A stretch of 64,000 nt of DNA from Phenylobacterium parvum. Lineage in GTDB: Bacteria; Pseudomonadota; Alphaproteobacteria; Caulobacterales; Caulobacteraceae. Where the stretch lies: the NCBI RefSeq assembly GCF_003150835.1, contig NZ_CP029479.1, positions 2,021,501-2,085,500 of the forward strand. Reading direction: 5' to 3'. Positions 1-11,776 of the stretch are shown one piece after another; the stretch's first letter is position 1, and the number at the start of each line of letters is the position of its first letter. The notes below the pieces were generated by a model. It worked only from the letters and a program-made list of their open reading frames with translations. It did no database searches and was not told the DNA's origin. The position numbers and the translations under genes are program-made.

Positions 1-256
1 AGCCCGCCAGCAGGGCGTCGAGGCGACCCTGCGCCTCCAGGTCATGCAGGTCATCACAGCCGCCGACGTGCTGGCCGCCGATGAAAATCTGCGGATAGGT
101 GGCCGCCCCTCCTGATTTCTTCAGCATTTCCTCACGCCGGGCCGGATCGAAGGCCGCCTCGATCTCGGTCACCTCCGCGCCCTTGCGCTCCAGGAGGCCC
201 AGGGCCCGGACGCAGTAGGGGCAAAAGGGCTTGGTGTAGATGGTCACGGCGGCCAT
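1..256 (-). CDS. grxC: Glutaredoxin 3 (3' end outside window)
   Basis: Glutathione-dependent thiol-disulfide oxidoreductase of the cytoplasm. The first 85 residues are visible and nearly the whole protein is present, since family members are about 85-90 residues long. It shows the CPYC active site close to the N-terminus (K-P-F-C-P-Y-C), the cis-proline segment T-Y-P-Q-I-F-I and the glutathione-binding G-G-x-D-D-L end. The ATG at 256 is the only sensible start because it puts the first strand (A-A-V-T-I-Y) in place. It lies 30 bp downstream of comF on the same strand, so the two are probably one transcript. The last few codons and the stop are off the left edge. Confidence 0.93.
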   Translation of the reverse strand, partial: MAAVTIYTKPFCPYCVRALGLLERKGAEVTEIEAAFDPARREEMLKKSGGAATYPQIFIGGQHVGGCDDLHDLEAQGRLDALLAG

Positions 257-286
257 GCGCGTCTCCCTAGGCTCTCAGGGTGAAGT

Positions 287-1072
287 CTATATGGTGAGGC
301 TTGCCGGGTCTTTAACCCTGGCGATGACGGCGGCGTCCACCCCCGCCGCGCCGGCGGCCTTCAGGGCCCGGGCGCAGGCCTCGAGGGTCGCGCCGGTGGT
401 CATGACGTCGTCGATGAGGAGGATGCGCCGTCCTTCCACCTGGCGACGGCGACTGTCAGGGACCCGGAAGGCCGCGGCCACGTTCCGCCGCCGGCCGGTT
501 CCTGAGCGTCCCGCCTGCGCGCCGGTGTCCCGCCGGCGGACCAGGGCGTCGGCCAGGTAGGCCCGCGACCAGAGGCGGGCCAGGGGCCGGGCGATCTCTG
601 CCGCCTGGTTGTAGCGCCGCCGGAACAGGCGCGAGGGATGCAGGGGCACGGGGGCGACGGCGTCCGCCTCCGCCAGCAGGTCCCGGGACGAGCGCGAGAT
701 CCAGGCGGCGAACAGGCGTGAGAGGTCCGTCCGGTCGGCGTACTTGAGCTGGAGGACCAGGCCCCGGGAGGCGTCGTCGTAGAGACAGGCGGCGCGAGCG
801 CGGTCGAAGGCCCGGGGCTTGGCCAGGCAGGCCGCGCAGCGGGCGCCGGGTCCCAGGCTGAACTCGAAGGGCGTACCGCAGCCGTCACAGGCCGGATCGT
901 CCAGGAAGGTGATGCGGCTCCAGGCCTCGGCGGAGAGCCCGGGGGTCTGGACCGGTCGGTCATCATCCAGGGACCTGTGGGGATAGATGACGTCCAGCGC
1001 GGCCCGGCCCATCCGGGCGAGGGGCCCGGCGGGTTCCCAGGCCCGGCCGAAAGGTTCATTGTCGCGGCCCAT
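287..1072 (-). CDS. comF: ComF family phosphoribosyltransferase-like protein
   Basis: Protein of 261 residues with a ComF layout. An N-terminal zinc-finger-like segment has paired cysteines (C-D-G-C and C-A-A-C). A C-terminal type-I phosphoribosyltransferase domain carries the PRPP-binding stretch I-L-L-I-D-D-V-M-T-T-G-A-T. ComF is linked to DNA uptake and DNA processing in competent bacteria; its role in non-competent alphaproteobacteria is unclear. The ATG at 1072 overlaps the divergent methyltransferase ATG at 1071; an in-frame ATG at 1012 would remove the overlap and also fits the family. It is followed 30 bp later by glutaredoxin. Confidence 0.88.
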   Translation of the reverse strand: MGRDNEPFGRAWEPAGPLARMGRAALDVIYPHRSLDDDRPVQTPGLSAEAWSRITFLDDPACDGCGTPFEFSLGPGARCAACLAKPRAFDRARAACLYDDASRGLVLQLKYADRTDLSRLFAAWISRSSRDLLAEADAVAPVPLHPSRLFRRRYNQAAEIARPLARLWSRAYLADALVRRRDTGAQAGRSGTGRRRNVAAAFRVPDSRRRQVEGRRILLIDDVMTTGATLEACARALKAAGAAGVDAAVIARVKDPASLTI

Positions 1073-2000
1073 GCCGCCCTCCGCCTCGCCCCCGCGAATC
1101 TTCGACCGCGATCTCCTGCGCCGGCGGCTGGACCGGGCCGCCCCGGGATACGCCGGGGCCGACTTCCTGAAACGCCGCGCCGCAGGCGACATCGTGATGC
1201 GCCTGGAAGCCATCATGCGCGACTTCCCCCGCGCCGTCGACCTCGGGGCCCGCAACGGCGCCTTCGCCGAAGCCCTGGCGGCCAGCGATGCGGCCCCCCG
1301 GGTGGGCCTGCTGGTCGAGGCGGACCTGTCCGGGGCCATGCTGGCGGGACGGGCGGGGATGCGCGCCGTCGCAGACGAGGAGCGCCTGCCCTTCGCCCCT
1401 GCCAGCCTGGACCTCATCGTCTCCAGCCTGTCCCTGCACTGGGCCAACGACGTGGTGGGCGCCCTCGTGCAGGCCCGGCTGGCGCTCAAGCCTGACGGCC
1501 TCTTCATCGGGGCCCTGTTCGGCGGGGCGACCCTGACCGAGCTGCGCCAGGCCCTGACCGCCGCCGAGCTGGAGCTGACGGGCGGAGCCGGGCCCCGGGT
1601 CTCGCCCTTCGCCGACCCCTCGGACGCGGCGGGCCTCCTGCAGAGGGCCGGCTTCGCCCTGCCCGTGGCCGACGTCGACCGGGTGACCGTGCGCTACGAC
1701 CATCCCCTGAAGCTGATGGCGGACCTGCGGCGGATGGGGGAGACCTCGGTCCTGGCTGAGCGGCACCCGCGCCCCCTGACCCGCAAGGTCCTGGCCCGGG
1801 CCTTCGAGATCTACCAGAGGGACTTCGCCGGCCCGGACGGGCGGATCGCCGCCACCTTCGAGATCCTGACCCTGACCGGCTGGTCGCCCTCGGAGATCCA
1901 GCAGAAGCCCCTGCGCCCGGGTTCGGCCAAGATGCGGCTGGCCGAGGCCCTGGGCGGGGAGGAGCACAGCGTCCCCGGGACCCGGCCTCAGCGGCGCTGA
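1071..2000 (+). CDS. SAM-dependent methyltransferase, BioC/NDUFAF5-like
   Basis: Class I methyltransferase of 309 residues. The conserved opening P-R-I-F-D-R-D-L-L is followed by a SAM-binding glycine motif (D-L-G-A-R-N-G) near residue 60 and the post-II segment L-D-L-I-V-S-S-L-S-L-H-W-A-N-D. This opening and overall pattern match the alphaproteobacterial homologues of the mitochondrial complex I assembly factor NDUFAF5, which are often annotated as BioC-like; the substrate cannot be told from sequence. The ATG at 1071 is preferred over an upstream GTG/ATG near 987 because homology begins at P-R-I-F-D-R. The 3' end overlaps the convergent kinase gene by 13 bp. Confidence 0.8.
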   Translation: MPPSASPPRIFDRDLLRRRLDRAAPGYAGADFLKRRAAGDIVMRLEAIMRDFPRAVDLGARNGAFAEALAASDAAPRVGLLVEADLSGAMLAGRAGMRAVADEERLPFAPASLDLIVSSLSLHWANDVVGALVQARLALKPDGLFIGALFGGATLTELRQALTAAELELTGGAGPRVSPFADPSDAAGLLQRAGFALPVADVDRVTVRYDHPLKLMADLRRMGETSVLAERHPRPLTRKVLARAFEIYQRDFAGPDGRIAATFEILTLTGWSPSEIQQKPLRPGSAKMRLAEALGGEEHSVPGTRPQRR

Positions 2001-2830
2001 AGCGGGCCCGGCGTCCGGTCGGGGGCGAGGTCGACCACGATGTCGCCCGGCGGGTCGGCGATCAGCCGCCGCGTGATCCGCTCGTAGCGGGCCAGGAAAT
2101 CGTCCAGTTCAGCCGCGTCCATGGCCCGGCCGGGCCGGCCGGCCGCGATGGCTCGGGCCAGATCGGCCTCCTGCTCCCCCCGCCAGCGGCGGACGGTCGG
2201 AAAGTCCGGCGCGCGAAGGAAGACCGTCAGGTCCGGGGCCTTGAAGAGATCCGCATATCGTCCCGCCAGCGCCGCCTCCACCGCCCCGCGCCAGGTCCCG
2301 TCCGCGTCGTGCTCGCGTTCGAGGGCGTTGATGGGCGCAGAGGCCGCCGCCGAGGGATCGGGCCGGGCGCCCAGGCACCAGCCTTCCAGGATCACGACGT
2401 CGGCGGGCCCCTCAAAGACCGGCCGACCGGCCTCCGGGACGGGGGCGTCGCGTCCCTTGTCGAAGCGCGGCAGGCGGACGGGCCCGGGACGGCCGAGGGC
2501 CTCCAGGACGGACAGGGCCAGGGCTGGGTCATGCGTGCCCGGCGGCCCGCGCACGGCGAAGAGAGGGTGGACCCGGCGGGCCAGGTCCGCCCTGGCCTCC
2601 GGACCAAGATAGACGTCGTCCAGGGACAGGACGGCGCAGGACCGGCCCTCCGCCTCCAGGATCGAGGCGAGTTTCGCCGTCAGTGTCGACTTGCCAGAAC
2701 CCTGCGCCCCGGAGAGGCCCAGCACCCAGCCTGGCCGGTCGGAGCGGGACAGGACGAGATCAGCCAGGGCGTCGACCAGCCCCGCCACAGGCTCAGACCA
2801 GGTCCCGGAGCCAGGCCACCAGGGGCGCAT
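1988..2830 (-). CDS. P-loop kinase, D-glycerate 3-kinase-like
   Basis: Protein of 280 residues with a Walker A motif G-L-S-G-A-Q-G-S-G-K-S-T at about 39-50, a S-L-D-D-V-Y-L loop and V-I-L-E-G-W-C-L-G in the middle, as in the GLYK/uridine kinase-like group. These enzymes phosphorylate D-glycerate at O3 in photorespiratory-type or serine-cycle carbon flow. The assignment rests on the motif set and size; pantothenate or uridine kinase-like alternatives are less likely. The ATG at 2830 overlaps mutT by 38 bp; a GTG at 2788 would abolish the overlap. It is probably cotranscribed with mutT upstream. Confidence 0.75.
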   Translation of the reverse strand: MRPWWPGSGTWSEPVAGLVDALADLVLSRSDRPGWVLGLSGAQGSGKSTLTAKLASILEAEGRSCAVLSLDDVYLGPEARADLARRVHPLFAVRGPPGTHDPALALSVLEALGRPGPVRLPRFDKGRDAPVPEAGRPVFEGPADVVILEGWCLGARPDPSAAASAPINALEREHDADGTWRGAVEAALAGRYADLFKAPDLTVFLRAPDFPTVRRWRGEQEADLARAIAAGRPGRAMDAAELDDFLARYERITRRLIADPPGDIVVDLAPDRTPGPLQRR

Positions 2831-3203
2831 CCGCCGGCGGCATGGGATAATCGCCCAGCCGGTTCGGCTTCACCCAGGCCAGGCCCGCGTGCTCCTTCGC
2901 CGTCACAACCCCGCTCCATCGGCGCACCAGGTAGAGCGGCATGAGCAGGTGGAAATCCTCATAGGCGTGGCTGGCGAAGACGAAGGGGGCGAGGCAGGCT
3001 TCGGTGACTTCGATGCCCAGCTCTTCGGACAGTTCGCGGATCAGGCAGGCCTCGGGCGATTCGCCCGCCTCCACCTTGCCCCCGGGAAACTCCCAGAGGC
3101 CCGCCAGGGCCTTGCCCTCCGGGCGCTGGCAGATGAGGACGCGGCCATCGACATCGATCAGGGCGGCGGCGGCCACGAGCAGCAGGCGTTGGGTTTCGGA
3201 CAT
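2793..3203 (-). CDS. mutT: 8-oxo-dGTP diphosphatase (MutT), NUDIX family
   Basis: A 136-residue NUDIX hydrolase of typical MutT size, which cleans oxidised dGTP from the nucleotide pool. The NUDIX box lies at residues 42-64 (G-K-V-E-A-G-E through R-E-L-S-E-E-L-G-I), preceded by L-W-E-F-P-G-G as in MutT. The ATG at 3203 gives the usual short N-terminus (M-S-E-T-Q-R-L-L-L-V-A-A-A-A-L); longer in-frame extensions look non-coding. It is divergent from the DEAD-box helicase. In many alphaproteobacteria mutT sits near argJ and secA; here the helicase and a repeat array lie between them. Confidence 0.9.
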   Translation of the reverse strand: MSETQRLLLVAAAALIDVDGRVLICQRPEGKALAGLWEFPGGKVEAGESPEACLIRELSEELGIEVTEACLAPFVFASHAYEDFHLLMPLYLVRRWSGVVTAKEHAGLAWVKPNRLGDYPMPPADAPLVAWLRDLV

Positions 3204-3468
3204 GACGTCTTGATCGCCCCGGCGGGCCGGGTTGGCAAGCCGGCCTTGACTTCCGGGGCCCGGAAGGCCACTTCCCCCCTGCGCACCGGCTCCTCCGGGG
3301 CGACATCGGCGTTCCAGTCGCGTGAGGGTTGCCCCGGCAACTCGCCTGTCGAGCGCCTTGAAGCGACATCGCAGATCGCCCCGCCACGCGGGGGCATCCC
3401 CACAAGACACGCCGAACGGCGCCCCAGAGACGGGCCGCCCGATTCCGCGCACCGAAAGACACCTTCAC

Positions 3469-4923
3469 TTGACCCAGTTTTCCGACCTCGGCCTCGATCG
3501 CGGCCTCCTCAAGGCCCTTTCCGACGAGGGCTATTCCACGCCGACGCCCATCCAGGCCCAGGCCATTCCCCCCGTCCTCGAGGGCCGCGACATCCTGGGC
3601 ATCGCCCAGACCGGCACCGGCAAGACCGCCGCCTTCGCCCTGCCCATCCTTCACCGCCTAGCCGCCGACCGCCGACCGGCCCCCCGGCGCGGCTGCCGCG
3701 TCCTGGTCCTGTCCCCCACCCGCGAACTGGCCACCCAGATCGGCGAGAGCTTCAAGGCCTATGGCCGGCATCTCGGCGTCTCCGTGACCGTGATCTTCGG
3801 CGGCGTGAAGTATGGCGGCCAGATGCGCGCCATGGCGCCCGGCGTCGACGTCCTGGTGGCCACTCCCGGCCGCCTGATCGACCACCTGGGCGAGAAGACC
3901 GTGACCCTGCAGGGGGTCGAGACCTTCGTCCTGGACGAGGCCGACCAGATGCTGGACATGGGCTTCATCGTCCCGATCCGCAGGATCGTGAAATACCTGC
4001 CCAAGGCCCGCCAGAACCTCTTCTTCTCGGCGACCATGCCCACCGAGATCGGCCAGCTGGCCGGCGAACTCCTGAACCCCAACCCCGTCAAGGTCTCGGT
4101 CACCCCCCAGGCCACGACAGTCGAGAAGGTCCGGCAAAAGGTCATCTTCGTAGAGCAGGACCGCAAGCGCGCCCTGCTGGCCGAGTTGTTCGAGGCCAAG
4201 GACTTCCGCCGGGTGATCGTCTTCACCCGGACCAAGCGCGGCGCCGACCGCGTGGCCCGCGCCCTGGAGCAATCCGGGGTCGAGGCGGCGGCCATCCACG
4301 GCGACAAGAGCCAGGGCCAGCGCGAGCGCGCCCTGGCGGCCTTCAAGGCCGGCGAGGTCCGCGCCCTGGTGGCCACCGACATCGCCGCCCGGGGGATCGA
4401 CATCGACGCGGTCAGCCATGTCGTCCAGTACGAGCTGCCCAATGTGCCGGAGTCCTACGTCCACCGGATCGGCCGGACGGCCCGGGCCGGGGCGGACGGC
4501 ACCGCCGTGGCCTTCTGCGCCGATGACGAGCGCAACCTCCTCAAGGACATCCAGAAGGTCACTCGCCAGACGATCCCGAACGAGGATCGCCGGCGGGATG
4601 CGGGCCTGTCGGTGATGAGCGCCCACCTGCCCGACGGCGCCAAGGAACCCTCGGCGCCCAAGGGCCGGCAGGGCCAGGGCGGCCACCGCAAGGGCGGCTC
4701 GCCCCGCAATGGCGGCGGCGCCCGGGCGGCGGACGGCTCGTCCCGTCCCGAAGGTCGCTCCGACCTGCCCGGCGGCCTGCGCAAGCAGAGGAACCGCCCG
4801 TCGTCGGCCAAGCCCGCGGGCGGCAAGCCCGGGGACTTCGCCTCCACCCGCCCCATCGACCAGTCCGCGTTCCGCGGTCCGAAGCGCGAGAGCGCCGGGG
4901 CGAAGTGGAGCCCGGTGGACTAG
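3469..4923 (+). CDS. DEAD-box ATP-dependent RNA helicase, RhlE-like
   Basis: About 484 residues. The Q motif (T-P-T-P-I-Q) is followed by Walker A T-G-T-G-K-T (Lys about 52), D-E-A-D at about 156-159, S-A-T (F-F-S-A-T-M), and motif VI H-R-I-G-R-T-A-R-A-G. A glycine-, lysine- and arginine-rich low-complexity tail from about residue 390 is typical of RhlE-type helicases acting in ribosome assembly or RNA decay. The TTG at 3469 is chosen because L-T-Q-F-S-D-L-G-L is where family homology begins. The longer frame from 3322 has no family-like sequence, and no ATG or GTG lies near the conserved start. Confidence 0.9.
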   Translation: MTQFSDLGLDRGLLKALSDEGYSTPTPIQAQAIPPVLEGRDILGIAQTGTGKTAAFALPILHRLAADRRPAPRRGCRVLVLSPTRELATQIGESFKAYGRHLGVSVTVIFGGVKYGGQMRAMAPGVDVLVATPGRLIDHLGEKTVTLQGVETFVLDEADQMLDMGFIVPIRRIVKYLPKARQNLFFSATMPTEIGQLAGELLNPNPVKVSVTPQATTVEKVRQKVIFVEQDRKRALLAELFEAKDFRRVIVFTRTKRGADRVARALEQSGVEAAAIHGDKSQGQRERALAAFKAGEVRALVATDIAARGIDIDAVSHVVQYELPNVPESYVHRIGRTARAGADGTAVAFCADDERNLLKDIQKVTRQTIPNEDRRRDAGLSVMSAHLPDGAKEPSAPKGRQGQGGHRKGGSPRNGGGARAADGSSRPEGRSDLPGGLRKQRNRPSSAKPAGGKPGDFASTRPIDQSAFRGPKRESAGAKWSPVD

Positions 4924-4942
4924 GACGGCCCGACCCCCGGCT

Positions 4943-5050
4943 GACCCCCTCCGGCCCGCATTCGCGGTCCACCTCCCCCTGGGGGGAGGAATTAGAGCGC
5001 CCAATTGCTCCCCCAAGGGGGAGCTGTCGGCGAAGCCGACTGAGGGGGTC
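4943..5050. repeat. REP-like palindromic repeat, copy 1
   Basis: About 108 bp beginning GACCCCCTCC and ending GAGGGGGTC, so the outer ends are inverted repeats. Inside is CACCTCCCCC followed by GGGGGGAGGAAT, then a second hairpin GCTCCCCCAAGGGGGAGC, then GGCGAAGCCGAC. It is almost the same sequence as copy 2, which starts 124 bp further on. The pair lies between the 3' ends of the convergent helicase and argJ genes, where such elements commonly sit and may act as a bidirectional terminator or mRNA stabiliser. Confidence 0.85.
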
Positions 5051-5066
5051 AATTCCCGTCTCCGTA

Positions 5067-5173
5067 GACCCCCTCCGGCCCGCATTCGCGGTCCACCTCC
5101 CCCTTGGGGGAGGAATGACTGAGCCTATTGCTCCCCCAAGGGGGAGCTCCCGGCGAAGCCGGGTGAGGGGGTC
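5067..5173. repeat. REP-like palindromic repeat, copy 2
   Basis: About 107 bp, same orientation and architecture as copy 1: the same outer inverted ends, the shared block CCGGCCCGCATTCGCGGTCC, and the same inner hairpin. It differs mainly in the middle spacer and in the stem GAGCTCCCGGCGAAGCCGGG, where base changes occur on both arms (CGGCTTCGCCG-type stem preserved). This suggests selection on the folded structure. It ends 16 bp before the argJ stop codon. Confidence 0.85.
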
Positions 5174-5189
5174 AGCGACGTCGCAGGAC

Positions 5190-6629
5190 CTAGCTCCGGT
5201 AATCCCCGTTGATGGCGACATACTGTTTGGTCAAATCGCAGGTCCAGATGCTGGCCGAGCCGCGGCCAACGCCGACATCGACGCTGACCTCAAGCTCATC
5301 CTTCTTCATGTAGGCGCTCATCTTCGCCTCGTCGTAGGTCGGCGAGATGAGGCCGTCCTGGGCGGCGACCAGGGGTCCGAACTGGACCTTGAGGCGAGTC
5401 CGGTCGATAGGCTCGTCCGCCCGGCCGACCGCCATGACGATCCGGCCCCAGTTGGCGTCCTCGCCCGCGAAGGCGGTCTTCACCAGGGGACTCTCGGCGA
5501 TGGTCCGGGCGATCTTGCGCGCCGAGGCGGGGCTTTCCGCGCCCGAGACGTTGATCCGCACGAACTTGGTCGCCCCCTCCCCGTCCCGCACCAGCTGAAG
5601 GGCCAGGTCCAGCAGGACCGCCTCGAGCTTTTCCCGGAAGTCCGCAAGGCGCCGGTCGCCGGCGCGGCTGATGCGCGGGGCTTCGGACTGGCCGGTGGCG
5701 AAGAGCAGGAGGGTGTCGTTCGTCGAGCGGTCGCCGTCCACAGTCACGCAGTTGAAGGTCGAGCGCGTGTAGAGGCTGGCCAGGTTCTGCAGGGCCTTGG
5801 GCGCGATGTCGGCGTCGGTGGCGACGAAGGCCAGCATGGTGGCCATGTCGGGCGCGATCATGCCCGAGCCCTTGCAGATACCGGCGATGCGAACCGTTTT
5901 TCCGTCGATCTCGGCCTCGGCGAAGGCGCCTTTGGGAAAAGTGTCCGTCGTCATGATCGCCCGGGCCGCGCCGGCCCAGGCGTCGGCCGACAGGGCGGCC
6001 TCGGCCTCGGGCAGGCGCTGGGTGATCTTCGCATCGTCGAGCAACACGCCGATGACCCCCGTCGAGGCCAGCATGACGTCGCGCTGGCGGCAGTCGAACC
6101 GCTTGGCCACCGCCGAGGCGACCCGGCGGGCGGCGTCGGCCCCGGGCTTGCCCGTGAAGGCGTTGGCGCAGCCGGCATTGACCACCAGGGCCCGGGCGTC
6201 CTCGCCCTGGGACTGGGCCAGGGCCCGCCGGCACCAGTCGACCGGCGCGGAGCCGACGCCGTGCCGGGTGAAGACCCCGGCGACGCTTGTGCCCTCGGCG
6301 AAGCGCATGACCAGGAGGTCCTCGCGCTCGTGCTTGTAGAACCCGGCCCGGCCGGTGGCGATCTCCACGCCGTCGATGGGCGGGATGCGCGGGAAGGGAA
6401 CGGCCAGGGGCGAAACCGGCAGGGCGCCCTTGGCGGGGGCTGCGGGCGCGTCCGCCGGCTCGTCGAAGGCCCGCGACTGGCGGTCGGCCCGCCGCAGGGC
6501 GGCGCGCTTCAGGGCCGAGGCCAGGGGATCCAGGGCGCGCTCGATCGTCTGGCCCACGGCCTCCACCGGCTTGGTCGCAGGCTTGCGGCGCGAGGGCCCG
6601 GACCCGGGCGAGGTCGGCTTGCGGCTCAT
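5190..6629 (-). CDS. argJ: Bifunctional glutamate N-acetyltransferase / N-acetylglutamate synthase (ArgJ)
   Basis: ArgJ moves the acetyl group from N-acetylornithine to glutamate in arginine synthesis. It is made as a precursor that cleaves itself before a nucleophilic Thr; the site is visible as P-D-M-A-T-M-L with Thr at residue 264. Other family blocks are [14 protein letters not shown], and the end segment [15 protein letters not shown]. At 479 residues it is about 70 longer than usual. The extra Lys/Arg/Ala-rich N-terminus (residues 1 to about 75) is not part of the known fold, so a downstream start is possible. Its ATG overlaps the stop of the parvulin gene by 4 bp, favouring the long form or coupling. 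Confidence 0.93.
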   Translation of the reverse strand: MSRKPTSPGSGPSRRKPATKPVEAVGQTIERALDPLASALKRAALRRADRQSRAFDEPADAPAAPAKGALPVSPLAVPFPRIPPIDGVEIATGRAGFYKHEREDLLVMRFAEGTSVAGVFTRHGVGSAPVDWCRRALAQSQGEDARALVVNAGCANAFTGKPGADAARRVASAVAKRFDCRQRDVMLASTGVIGVLLDDAKITQRLPEAEAALSADAWAGAARAIMTTDTFPKGAFAEAEIDGKTVRIAGICKGSGMIAPDMATMLAFVATDADIAPKALQNLASLYTRSTFNCVTVDGDRSTNDTLLLFATGQSEAPRISRAGDRRLADFREKLEAVLLDLALQLVRDGEGATKFVRINVSGAESPASARKIARTIAESPLVKTAFAGEDANWGRIVMAVGRADEPIDRTRLKVQFGPLVAAQDGLISPTYDEAKMSAYMKKDELEVSVDVGVGRGSASIWTCDLTKQYVAINGDYRS

Positions 6630-7594
6630 GGCTTGGTCCCCTCCGTCTTGCCTTCGGGCTCGTCTTGCGGTGCGGGCGGCCCCGTGGCGGGTTCACGGGG
6701 CTGGCCGGGCACGTCAGGCGTGGTCTTCAGGAAGGTCTGGACCTTGGCCTGCCCGCGCAGCTTTTCCAGCAGGTCCCGGACCTGGTCGTAGGTCAGGAAG
6801 CGGACGATCTGGGGACGCGCCGCCTCCAGGGTGATGGGCTGCTCCGGGCGCCGGTCCTCGACCTTGACCAGGGCCCAGCCCCCCTCGACCTGGAAGGGAC
6901 CGATGGTCTGCCCCGCCTTTGCCGGCTTGAGCGCGGCCTCGTAGGAGTCCGGCATGATATCGACGGTGAAATAGCCCAGGTCGCCCCCGTTGAATCGGGT
7001 CGCCGCATCCAGAGACCGCTCCATGGCAAGGGCCTCGAAGGAGCCGCCCGAGGCCAGCAGCTTGCGGATCGCCTCGGCCTCGGCCTGGGTGGCGACCAGG
7101 ATCTGGCGGGCGCGGATCTCCTCGCTCGCCCGGGAGAGCCGGACCTGTTCCTGGTAGAGCGTGCGGATGGCCTGCTCGCTGATCGCCCCGGTGACGGTGG
7201 CGTCCACCACGAGGTCGGCCAGGATGCGCTCCCGGGCCGCGGCGAGGCGGCGCTGGACCGCCGGGTCCTTGTCGAGCTTGCGGCGCGCGGCCTCGGCCGC
7301 CAGCAGGCGCCGGTCGATGACCTCATCGGTCGTGCGCCGGAAGGGTTCCGAGGCGGGGTCCAGGGGCTCACCTTCGCCGATCAGACCCTGGGCGACGGCC
7401 TCACGCTTGACGTCCGAGGTCCAGACGGGAACGCCATCGACCCGCGCCACCACGACATCCCCGGCCTCTGGCGGGGTTTCCGAGCGCTCACGGCCCTGGC
7501 AGCCGGCCAGCGCCAGGGAAGCGGCGGCGAGCACCGCGAGAAGGGGCCCAGGAGGGCGGAATCGGGCAACGACCAGCGACATGCCGTCGGACAT
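6626..7594 (-). CDS. Parvulin-type peptidyl-prolyl isomerase lipoprotein
   Basis: A 322-residue periplasmic foldase. It has a hydrophobic signal ending in the lipobox L-A-G-C (Cys 32), an N-terminal helical chaperone region, then a parvulin (PpiC/rotamase) domain at roughly 140-235 with R-A-R-Q-I-L-V and G-G-D-L-G-Y-F. The proline-rich C-terminus is low complexity. It belongs to the SurA/PrsA-like group that helps fold exported proteins. It is divergent from secA and overlaps argJ by ATGA, an arrangement conserved in several alphaproteobacteria as far as I know. The start could also be the Met at residue 5. Confidence 0.88.
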   Translation of the reverse strand: MSDGMSLVVARFRPPGPLLAVLAAASLALAGCQGRERSETPPEAGDVVVARVDGVPVWTSDVKREAVAQGLIGEGEPLDPASEPFRRTTDEVIDRRLLAAEAARRKLDKDPAVQRRLAAARERILADLVVDATVTGAISEQAIRTLYQEQVRLSRASEEIRARQILVATQAEAEAIRKLLASGGSFEALAMERSLDAATRFNGGDLGYFTVDIMPDSYEAALKPAKAGQTIGPFQVEGGWALVKVEDRRPEQPITLEAARPQIVRFLTYDQVRDLLEKLRGQAKVQTFLKTTPDVPGQPREPATGPPAPQDEPEGKTEGTKP

Positions 7595-7804
7595 CCTTGC
7601 GGGAGCGAACCGGGAACTGTCCCTAGACCTTCCCGCGCGCCCTGCAAAGCTTGGGGGCGGATCAGACCCCGGCGGCGGCCTGCGTTGACAGTCAGGGGGG
7701 GCCTGCTTAAGTCACCCCCACCCCGGGGGAAGCGGGTTTTCCGGGCGCCAGGCCGGCCGCTCGAAGCGCCGCCCCCTCACCCCGCACAGGTCCGGACCCA
7801 TCCC

Positions 7805-10561
<2,757 letters not shown>

Positions 10562-11134
10562 CCGGACTGTCGCCGCTGGCGCCGTCAGCGGCCCTGCTGG
10601 ACCTGAACAACGCCCACGCCGTGGAACTGTCCTTCCTGACGGGAGCGGCGTTCGCCCGGCTGGCCGGCTTGGCATTCCATGCGCGCCAGGCGGGCGAGGC
10701 GGACGCCTTCCTCATCGCCCTCGACCAGGACGCGGACTACGACAATCCGAACTTCCGCTGGATGCGAAGCCGCTTCGAGCGCTTCGTCTACATCGACCGT
10801 GTGGTGGTCGCGCCGGAGGCTCGGGGCCGGGGCCTTGCCGGGGCCCTGTATGCAGACCTCTTCACAGCCGCCCAGGCCGCCGGCCACACGCGGATTGTCT
10901 GCGAGGTGAACTCGGACCCGCCCAACCCCGCCTCCGACGCCTTCCACGCAAGGCTGGGCTTCGCAGAGGTGGGCGCCGCCACCCTACCGGGAGGCGCCAA
11001 GACGGTGCGCTATCTTTCAAGGACAATTGCGTTGTGAGGCGTCACTGCCGGTCCTAGCCTGATCTGAACCGGTCCTGGTGGGAGCCCCTGTCCCGTGCGG
11101 GATCCCAGGACGACGCAAGGCGGGGAGAAACACC

Positions 11135-11776
11135 GTGCTCGGGCCCACCGACTTCCTGCCGCTGACGCCGGCCCTTTCGGCAATCCTCTGGGTCGAGGTG
11201 ATCGTCTACCTGGGCCTCGGCCTCTTCGGACTCTTCGACGACTACTTCGAACGACACCCTGCCTGGACGATCCGGGACGGGCGGCCCAACGGCTATCTCC
11301 GGATGACCGCCAAGACCGCGCACAAGCTGCATGCGGCGATCTGCCTGATCCTGGGCTGGATCGCCCTCAACGGCCTTCTGGAGCAGAGGGTCAGCCGCTT
11401 CGAGATCGAGACCCTCTTCCTCAGCCTGGCCGTCCTGATGTCGGGGGTGTGGTCAATGAAGCTGCCCGGCAGGATGGGCGTCCTGGGCATCGTCCTGAAG
11501 CCGGAGTTCTGGATCCAGATCGCCATGTTCGCGATGTTCCTGCCCTTCATCCGACCCCAGGTCGCCTTGATCTGCGTTGCGATCAATCTCTGGGGGATCG
11601 TATTCTTCTTGCTGAGGGGCAAGACGGCGCTTTTCGTTCCCTACACCTCGGAGACCCTTGTGCGGGACGTGGAGGATGCCCTGGGTGAGGAGAGGGCCAA
11701 CAGGGTTCGGCGGATCCTCGGGCACAAGGGGCCTGCTCAGGCAGAGGGTTCGACACCGCCGAACGCCGCCGCATAG
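11135..11776 (+). CDS. Conserved hypothetical integral membrane protein
   Basis: About 213 residues with four or five hydrophobic segments (for example A-I-L-W-V-E-V-I-V-Y-L-G-L-G-L-F near the N-terminus, then segments near 65-80, 95-110, 125-150 and 155-170). A soluble charged C-terminus contains T-L-V-R-D-V-E-D-A-L-G. The GTG at 11135 is preferred because it is preceded by GGGGAGAA at good spacing and removes a basic leader that does not look like protein. I do not recognise the family. Its 3' end overlaps the convergent ArsC-like gene by 40 bp. Confidence 0.7.
   Translation: MLGPTDFLPLTPALSAILWVEVIVYLGLGLFGLFDDYFERHPAWTIRDGRPNGYLRMTAKTAHKLHAAICLILGWIALNGLLEQRVSRFEIETLFLSLAVLMSGVWSMKLPGRMGVLGIVLKPEFWIQIAMFAMFLPFIRPQVALICVAINLWGIVFFLLRGKTALFVPYTSETLVRDVEDALGEERANRVRRILGHKGPAQAEGSTPPNAAA

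Noticed and set aside
2691-4526. A 611-codon plus-strand frame across mutT and the helicase
   Set aside because: Proline/arginine-rich out-of-frame translation; the helicase is encoded in another frame from 3469.
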